Translations under genes and position numbers: made by a program
Shown here: piece by piece, positions 57,095-64,000 of the stretch
Layout: each line of letters begins with the position of its first letter
How positions within the stretch are numbered: the first letter of the stretch is position 1
Notes under the pieces: model-generated
The model's database searches: none
The model's input: the letters and a program-made list of their open reading frames with translations, nothing else
Told to the model about the DNA's origin: nothing
Assembly (NCBI GenBank): GCA_015680685.1
Contig: MNCI01016594.1
Location: 565,192 to 629,191, forward strand
Length of the DNA: 64,000 bases
From: Gnetum montanum
Lineage: Eukaryota; Streptophyta; Gnetopsida; Gnetales; Gnetaceae
Reading direction: 5' to 3'

Positions 57095-57262
57095 TATGGC
57101 AAACATTTGGCCCGGTAAGGCCCTAAACTGCCACATATAGCCCACCTTCGGCCCAGTATGGCCTTAAACTTCCATGACGGCCTAGTAAGGCCTTAAACTA
57201 CCACACACGGCCCAGTAAGGCCTTAAATTGCCATGCGTCCCGGTGCGACGATAAACCACCAT
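57095..57262 (+). repeat. E3 RR2 hairpin array before pol
   Basis: Five units: GGCCCGGTAAGGCC, GGCCCAGTATGGCC (57150-57163), GGCCTAGTAAGGCC, GGCCCAGTAAGGCC and a GTC/GAC unit, each followed by T-TAAACTNCCA. Loops vary while the stem is constant. Confidence 0.82.
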
Positions 57263-57297
57263 CATACATGTACACATGATTTACGTTGCCAAGGAAC

Positions 57298-60200
57298 ATG
57301 AAACAAAACCTATTAGCTCATTCTACCCTCTATTTATTGGCAAGAACAAGCCCAATGGATTGTCAGCATTTATCCAAACCCTTGATCATCGATGGACCAT
57401 ATGGAAAAATCATAAGAGAAATCGACATAAACTCTATCAGCTTAGGTACATCAACGGACGATACAATCATAGCCTCAACACAACAAACACTAGATAGCTA
57501 CAAAGGTATGATAAAATCTCTTGACATAGAAGCTGATAATATCACTAAAGACCCATTGACTGAAACCCCCATCGTTATGCCTGATGGTGAAACCAAAATA
57601 TTAAAATTGAGTACACTATTGCAACCTCAACTGGCCAGAGACATAGAAGATGTGCTTCGAAACAACATGAAAGCATTCTCTTGGTCTTACATCGACATGC
57701 CCAGGTTAGATCCTCGAATCGTCTATCACAACATTATCCTTGATCCAAAATTGAGGCCGGTAAAACAAAAGGCACGAAAGGTTAAACCTGAGGTAGCATT
57801 GGCAGTTCGCAATGAGATCACCAAACTTTATCAGGCTGGTTTCATTCGGGCTATCGATTACGCCGATTGGGTATCCAACATGGTAATTGTCCCGAAAAAG
57901 AACGGAAGCATTCGCTTATGTATTGACTTCCAGGATCTCAACGTTGCAACCATAAAAGATGATTTTCCCCTACCTAGCATCGATCAACTTGTTGACTCAA
58001 CTGCTAGGCATGCTCTATTATCTTTTATGGATGGCTTCTCAGGATACAACCAGATATGCATTAACCCAAAGCATCAGCTCCAGACTACCTTTATGACACC
58101 ATGGGGAACCTTTTGTTACACAATGATGCCCTTCAGTCTCAAGAACGTTGGGGCCACATATCAAAGAGCAATGACATTCATTTTTAGCGATTACATGTTG
58201 CACTCACTCAACGACTACGTGGATGACATTGTGGTTAAATCAAAGACATCAGAGCAACACGTACAAGATCTTGACCTAGTACTAAAGCGTTGTCTAAAAT
58301 ATGAGTTGAGACTTAATCTAAAGAAATGTGTCTTTGGCGTTAAAACAGGTAAAATGCTTGGATTCATAGCCTCAGAAGCAGAGATACGAGTAGATCCCGA
58401 CAAAGTTAAGGCCATAACAAACTTGAAACCACCTAGAAACCTTACTGAACTCTGAGGTCTACAAGGTAGATTACAGTTTATCAGGCATTTCATAGAAAAG
58501 CTAATAGACAAGTTGAAATCTATGAACCACTTGCTACACAAGAACATCCATTTTGAATGGACTCCATAGTGCCAGGAAGCATTTGATAATATTAAAACAA
58601 CACTTGTTCAACTACCCACAGTTTACCCACCTCAAAATGATAAACCATTTTACATCTACCTGGCCACTTTGGACTCGTCAATCGCGTCTATGCTTTGCCA
58701 GAAATGAGATGATGGGACCGAAGTCCCTGTCTACTACTTAAGCCATGCATTAGTTGCCCATGAGAAGAAGTATAATGAGGTGGAGAGGTCATGTTTAGCC
58801 CTAACCTTTTCTTTAAAAAAATGGCGACATTACCTCTTCCATAACCAATTCAACATAATCTACAAGGATAATGTGCTTAGAGCCATCACAGGAAACATTT
58901 ACAAGTCAAGTAGAATAGCCCATTGGAAAGCCATGATAGCTAAGTTTGACCTACACTACATAGCGCAATCATCAGTTAAGGGTCAAGCCATAGCAAATCA
59001 AATGACTACATCACCAATGCGTGATAAAGCAATGATAGAGCTGGAATTCCCCGATGAAAATGTAAGTGCAATAGACATAGTATCCGATGACTATGATGCC
59101 ATTCTGAACTTTGATGGAGCGTGCACCTCTCGAGGAGGAAGTGCTGCCGCCGTCATCACCTATCCCTTCGGGGAGATCCGACCCATTGCTTATTGTTTTG
59201 ACTTTCATTGTATCAATAACATAGCAAAGTACAAAGGTCTCCTTAGAGGTCTCATGGTAGCACTAGCTTCAGACATCACACAACTTATGGTTAGGGGAGA
59301 CTCACAACTGGTTCTGAACCAAGTCACAGATATTTATACATACAAAACGCAACATTTACAGTCATACTGTGACTTAGCCAAACACTTAATGAAGGAATTA
59401 AAAAACACGGATGTACAACATGTCTCCAGAAATGACAATACCATCGCAAACGCACTAGCCACGCTAGCGCTAAACATATCACCTGACATGTTCCATATGT
59501 TGCCAATCTCCATAATCAGTTGCACAAAACCCATAACGGATACTCTTGATACATTACCAATTGCATCTGTTAGTACTACACACACGATAGGATGGTATGA
59601 TGACATAAAATAGTACCTTCTACACGATGAAACACTGCAACATCTAACGAATGCACAAAATGATGTGGTACGAAAGCGTTCTCGGCAATATGCATTAGTA
59701 GGAGACACATTGTGTCGTCGATCCTATGAAGGCATACTACTAACATGCGTTAGTAGCACCGATGCCCAAATCATCATTGAGCAAGTACATGATGAACTAT
59801 GTGGAGGAAACATAGCACCTAAAGCAATGGCAATGAAAATAAGATGCTTAGGCTATTATTGGCCACACATGGAGTATGATTGTCTCTCCAACGCTAAAAC
59901 ATGTAGTACCTATCAAAGACATAGTAATCTAATCCATGTCCCACCAAATGAGTTGTATACAGCACAAATCACGTGGCCCTTCCAAAAGTGGGGGTTGAAC
60001 CTTATCGAACCAATAACACCCTCATCTTCTGCAGGGCATAGCTTCATCATAACTGCGATAGAATACTTCACAAAGTGGGTAGAAGCTATTCCCCTTAGAA
60101 AATCACATCTAAACACATATGCAACTTCATTCTTGAAAACATTATGACCCATTTTGGCATCCCCATGACCATCATCACTGATTACGGGCCACAATTCAGT

Positions 60201-60830
60201 AGTGCCAAAACCAAAACTTTTTGTGAAAGTCTAGGGATCAAAAACTCATTTTCATCCCCTTACTACCCTCAGAGCAATGGGCAAGCAAAGGCCACAAATA
60301 AAATCATCATTACAATACTTAAAAAGATGCTTACCCAAAGTAGGAAAAGATGGCACGAACAGCTGGTATACGCACTGTGGGCTTATCGCACTACGCATCG
60401 GACTTCAATAGGTAAAATGCCATATAGTCTCATTTATGGTTCAGAAGCTGTTTTACCCTTGGAATTATAGGTACCATATTTAAGGATCACACTTTTTAGA
60501 CTCCTCGACGAAGGGCAAAATAATGACCTATGCATCATTGACTTGGACTCGGTGGAGGAGGAACGCCTACATGCACTCAATTAGATTGAATGGTACCAAA
60601 AACGAGAATGACAACGCCATTGGAACGAAATTCATAAGCGCCCTATCAAAGAAGGAGACCTTGTACTTAAGGCCATTCGGGAACACCCGGACAAATTCTC
60701 AGCCAACTAGGAAGGGCCTTACTTGGTCACCAAAGCATATGACAACGGAGCATTCAAGTTAGCTGATATGGAAGGGCATGAGCTTGCAAATTCGACCAAT
60801 CACTTGTTCTTGAAACTATTCCATATTTGA
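57298..60830 (+). pseudogene. pol: E3 (or E3/E5 recombinant) pol: RT, RNase H, archaeal-like RNase H, integrase
   Basis: The first in-frame ATG is at 57298; the frame is open from 57286 and could also be entered by splicing. RT carries FMDGFSGYNQ (58026) and the YVDD box (58216-58227). The first RNase H is at about 58740-59000 and the archaeal-like RNase H at 59098-59480, with FDGA and GDSQLV blocks. Integrase runs 59630-60830, including a GPYLVTKAYDNGAFKL-type C-terminal domain. Stops lie at 58453, 58567, 58705, 59611 and 60468, with a frameshift near 60130. The integrase triad reads Asn (WGLNLI), Asp (ITDYGPQF) and Lys (GQAKATN), so two of three catalytic residues are lost. The gene order and two RNase H domains fit the TAT lineage. 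Confidence 0.9.
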
Positions 60831-60854
60831 GTATAGGCTCAGGTACATGCTTAT

Positions 60855-61225
60855 CCTAGAATCACGATGGTAAACTGATACCACAGCTCGTCCTGGAATC
60901 ATGATGGTAAACTGATACCATAGAACAGTCCTGGCATCTTGACTTAAAATTGATACCATAGCTCATCCTAGCATCATGATGGTAAACTGATACCATAGAG
61001 TGTCTGCAAAGATAATAAACTAGCACCCATTTGGCATGACAGTAAACTGCCACAGCTACATTCACCAGAGTCTGCTAAGACTATAAACTGCTTTGCCTCT
61101 TCACGGTCTGCTAAGACTAGAAACTGGCAATGCACCGTCTGCCACGACGTGAAATGGGAAATGTCCAACGGGTCATGACATAAAACTAACCCAAGATAGT
61201 CTGCTAAGACTATAAAATGGCAATT
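60855..61225 (+). repeat. RR3 hairpin array after the 57-61 kb pol
   Basis: About ten units: four of the ATCATGATGGTAAACTGATACCA type, then GTC-N6-GAC and AGTC-N6-GACT types with TAAACTGGCA tails (about 61070-61220). The order of subtypes is the same as in E2. Confidence 0.8.
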
Positions 61226-62434
61226 TCATTGTTGGTTCATCAATCTATGGCTGCATTCCAACTTCATCAGAATCGCTACATCGCTCACCATCAGCTGATC
61301 CTAACAACATTGCTACCATTCATATACAGTGCCTGAACTCTCATCCGGTGCCTTCGTTTTCATCAGTAGCTGTTCAAGTCTAAGCTTGCTTATTCATTCA
61401 TGCTTTTCTTGTCCTCTTGGAGTTGTGTTTGTAGGATGACACTCAGAGGTGTTCGTATAAGAATGCACTTCGTCATAAGCAGCAAGATGGGATGTTGTTC
61501 ACAGCGCATGTGACAAGACTAAATCAAACCATTCACTAGTACATCTCCCGTTTCATATCCCACCTATCCCTCAACATCTTATACTTGGTTACATCCCGAA
61601 CACATCCGATACAACCTGAAACATCGAGCATACTATTGCATACTATGCTTTTGCCAACGCTTGGGCTTGCATGACATTAGCTATGTGACAATTGATCCCA
61701 TAGCTAAACCAAAAATGCAAGCCCTTGGCAGGGATTCTAGAGCATCTGCACCTGCAACAGTGTCTAATGCCTTTGAGACCAACTCCTCCACGCTGGCACT
61801 ACCAATGTTGCTACTGGCCTTCCTTCTTTGGGCATATCACACCAACAATGGTGCCCAAGAGTCACAATAATGCTAGCAGCCAGCAAAACCTTGTCCTCAT
61901 AGACACAGCTTGCCATAATAGCAAATGCTACAACATCGCAAAGCAAGTGCCTCGGCTAACTTGGCTAATACAGAGGCAAACTCCCGTGGCACGCGTAACA
62001 TAGCTCGCTGCCTATGGAACACAGTTCTAGTTCCATGGCGCGCATAACACAACTCGCCGCCTAGGGAACATAGTGCCAGTTCCATGGTGCGCGTAACATA
62101 GCTCGCTGCATGGAACACACTAGTAGGTGGGTCAAAATTCTTCACAAATGTAATGCAACTTATCTTGTGAAGGGAGTACCCGTCCTATGAGAGGTTGAAG
62201 AATAGCGCCAGCCAAAAATGAAAATGCGAAGGAGTTCCTCAGAGCATTTCGATGAGGGACTCTATTAAACATCATCTTTACTCTCTACCTTAACCTCTGC
62301 AAAACCAATGCAACACTCTCAAGTGTGGCCAAGAGGCATCTCGACACTCACCAAGCAACAACTTTAGCATCTCGCTTACTACAGTGTTTCGTATTCTTTG
62401 TCGACGTCTATCGAGCCTATTCTCCAGACGTCAA
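61226..62434. other. E3/E5 3' region; possible small antisense ORF
   Basis: The 61405-61480 part matches E2 22370-22440. On the minus strand a frame at about 61670-61900 aligns without gaps with the plus-strand frame of E1 at 3290-3420. The segment 61985-62112 holds three imperfect copies, about 40-50 bp long, of TTCCATGG-GCGCGTAACATAGCTCGC. No known protein is recognised. Confidence 0.4.
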
Positions 62435-62448
62435 CAAAGAGGGGCCAA
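62435..62448 (+). other. E5 polypurine tract
   Basis: CAAAGAGGGGCCAA, identical to that of E1, directly before the 3' LTR. Confidence 0.78.
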
Positions 62449-64000
62449 TGAAACACTCAAAAAATGCGAGGTCATTCTAGCTTTACCAGGCCTTGCAATT
62501 CATGTAAGCACTATGACAGTTCATCAGGAGGAGAATGCTCTGAGTTCAGGCCACCTAGTTTGGAAAATTTTCTACTTTAGGTGTAAACAGGCTCTACGGC
62601 TCATCCTACCTGTCCACCTAAGTAGCCTATTTGGTTGACAACTTGCTCAGAAATGGCGTGGAGTTGGCAGCAGCATTCTGGATGTACCAGGAACAGTTCA
62701 ACAAGTTTTCTAGGTCATGAAGTCTACTATGCTACGCTACGCCTCATCATATAGCGTAGCAAGCTTTGAAAGACAGTTGTAGAACGAAGTACCCCGCTAT
62801 GCTATGCCACATAATGTAGCATAGCATGGAAATAGCTTCACCAAGAATTCTCCACACTCAATTTCAAACCTTTCAATAATGTTCCTTTTTACCAAGAAGT
62901 GGCGGACCATGTCTGCTGCTACACTACATTGAGTTACAAGGCGCAGCGAGGTGTAGCATTCTTGTAGAAGAGACAGAAGGCAGCTCGAAGGATAGAAGTA
63001 GCAGAGTTCGCGAGACATGCATCGCAAGAAGCAAAGTTGATAAATCGGCACAGCTTTCGCAACTAAGGCTAGTTGCTACACTACACTACGCTATGTAGTG
63101 TAGCAAACATGCATCGTACATGTAGCAGAATGAACGACAAGATGCTATGCCAAGCATGCTACACTACAAAGCATAGTAAGGCATGCAGGTGGTTGTGTGA
63201 CATCAATGCACTTCACCTAATTGGACCATTGGCACATGTCTCTAGATGCTGACGACGTAATTACAGCATGGTAGGTTTACAATTATAGCATAGCAGGTTT
63301 GCATTATAATGGTCTTGCAAGTCTAATGGTCATATGCAGCATGTGTGGGACCAACAGGTCAACATGTGCCCTTTGGCCCTATAAATACCCCGAGAAATAG
63401 TATTCAAAGTAGTTCAAAAATTTTGAAAAAAATGGCATTCAAAGGGTTCGAAATTTTTTGGAAAAAAATATTCAAAAGAGGTCCAATCTCAAGTTCGGTG
63501 GGTACTCTTTTGCTAAGTCTCCTACTCTTTTCTCTGGCACTCAAGCTCTCTCCCCGGCACGTTGCAACAATATTGTAAGCTGTCTATTTGACACTGCAAA
63601 TAGTTAGCATGCTTAGCTAATATTTTGTTCTATATCCTTTCTACCACCTTGGTAGAATCCCTATATTGTCAGCACCCAAGACTGCCCCCAAGTGCACCAC
63701 CTGTTTTGTTCTCTATACGCCCTAGTTACTCTCAGGATCTCTGCACTCCATCACGTTGTGCAACCGATTGTATCTGCCTTAACAGAGCAAGTCTGTAGCT
63801 TCGGAGTGGTGCAATTTTCTAACTAAATTTTACTTTATTTCTTGCTTATTTTCTCATTTGCATTATTTTTTTATTTTATTCACTTTCAAGCATTACTTCA
63901 CATTGTTGTCACATTTTCTGCTTTATTTACTTTCAAGCATTATTTTGCATTTCCATTCCATCTCAAAAGTACATGTTGCAAAAGGCTATATAGACAACAA
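62449..64000 (+). repeat. E5 3' LTR, cut by the window edge
   Basis: Starts TGAAACACTC and is collinear with 26485-28035; about 160 bp of its 3' end lie outside. The TATA box is at 63380-63387. The ACGCT palindromes at 62725-63180 match those of the 5' copy, with many transition differences. Confidence 0.88.

Larger units (their letters stand above)
43420..60830 (+). mobile_element. Element E3: most complete TAT-like element, 3' LTR missing
   Basis: It holds the 5' LTR 43420-44731, PBS, leader, a gag-protease frame of 1,397 codons, RR1 (split by a solo LTR), the minus-strand antisense gene 52017-56609, RR2 and pol ending at 60830. No LTR of its type follows; the next LTR (62449) belongs to E5. 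The five bases before its 5' LTR are ACTAT, and I see no ACTAT after an LTR end in the window. The right border inside pol or RR3 is therefore uncertain. Confidence 0.75.
26485..64000 (+). mobile_element. Element E5: TAT-like retrotransposon hosting E4 and E3
   Basis: E5 runs from its 5' LTR (26485-28195), PBS and leader to gag (29029). It is split by E4, resumes at 38567 with gag-protease, RR1 and the tail of its antisense gene, and is cut at 43419 by E3. Its 3' LTR begins at 62449 and leaves the window. The two LTRs are collinear with each other and unlike E3's LTR. E5's own RT region and the 3' LTR of E3 are missing, so the part between 57.3 and 62.4 kb is probably a recombinant of E3 and E5. 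Confidence 0.78.

Noticed and set aside
60831-62434. An envelope-like gene downstream of integrase
   Set aside because: No membrane segments or long sense frame; the region is the RR3 array plus non-coding 3' sequence.

Overview
The window is a stack of nested, decayed LTR retrotransposons from a plant genome. All are one lineage of Ty3/gypsy, most likely the TAT branch. The signs are a gag knuckle of the C-x2-H-x4-H-x4-C type, two successive RNase H domains (the second archaeal-like) between RT and integrase, 5-bp target duplications, and a primer binding site that fits the 3' end of plant tRNA-Asn(GUU). No intact host gene is visible. The only host-derived coding sequence I recognise is a fragment of the ecdysoneless/SGT1-like (ECD) gene inside a solo LTR. 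Very long nested elements, heavy C-to-T/G-to-A decay and sparse genes suggest a land plant with a large genome; the species cannot be read from the sequence.

Layout. Element E1 (minus strand) supplies the frame: 3' LTR 527-2401, pol 4158-7628, an antisense gene 8491-13053, protease 13570-14400, and gag continuing to 26484. E2 (plus, 15104-25630, duplication CTTTG) sits in E1's gag knuckle. E5 (plus, from 26485 to beyond the right edge) sits in E1's capsid region. E5's gag is split by E4 (minus, 29079-38561, duplication CCCAT). E5's antisense gene is cut at 43419 by E3 (plus, 5' LTR 43420-44731, gag-protease 45124-49314, antisense gene 52017-56609, pol 57298-60830). E3's non-coding spacer is cut by a minus-strand solo LTR (49420-51504, duplication TCCGC) that carries the ECD fragment. 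The LTR at 62449 pairs with E5's 5' LTR, so E3 has lost its own 3' LTR.

How the parts work. The reconstructed order is LTR, PBS, leader with tandem repeats, gag-protease, array RR1, a multi-exon gene on the opposite strand, array RR2, RT-RNaseH-aRNaseH-integrase, array RR3, a 3' region, polypurine tract, LTR. The antisense gene occupies a spacer of almost equal size in E1 (5,941 bp) and E3 (about 5,880 bp once the solo LTR is removed), so it belongs to the element.

Two non-coding systems stand out. First, the RR arrays at module borders are built from small hairpins (4-bp stem, 6-nt loop) followed by a TAAACTA-like tail; the stem sequence changes between arrays while pairing is kept. Second, each element has its own short word around an ACGCT/AGCGT core, repeated as palindromes in its LTR and again in its leader or in the introns and upstream region of its antisense gene. 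E2 and E4 lack pol and all or most of the antisense gene but keep LTRs, RR arrays and target duplications, so they look like non-autonomous derivatives.
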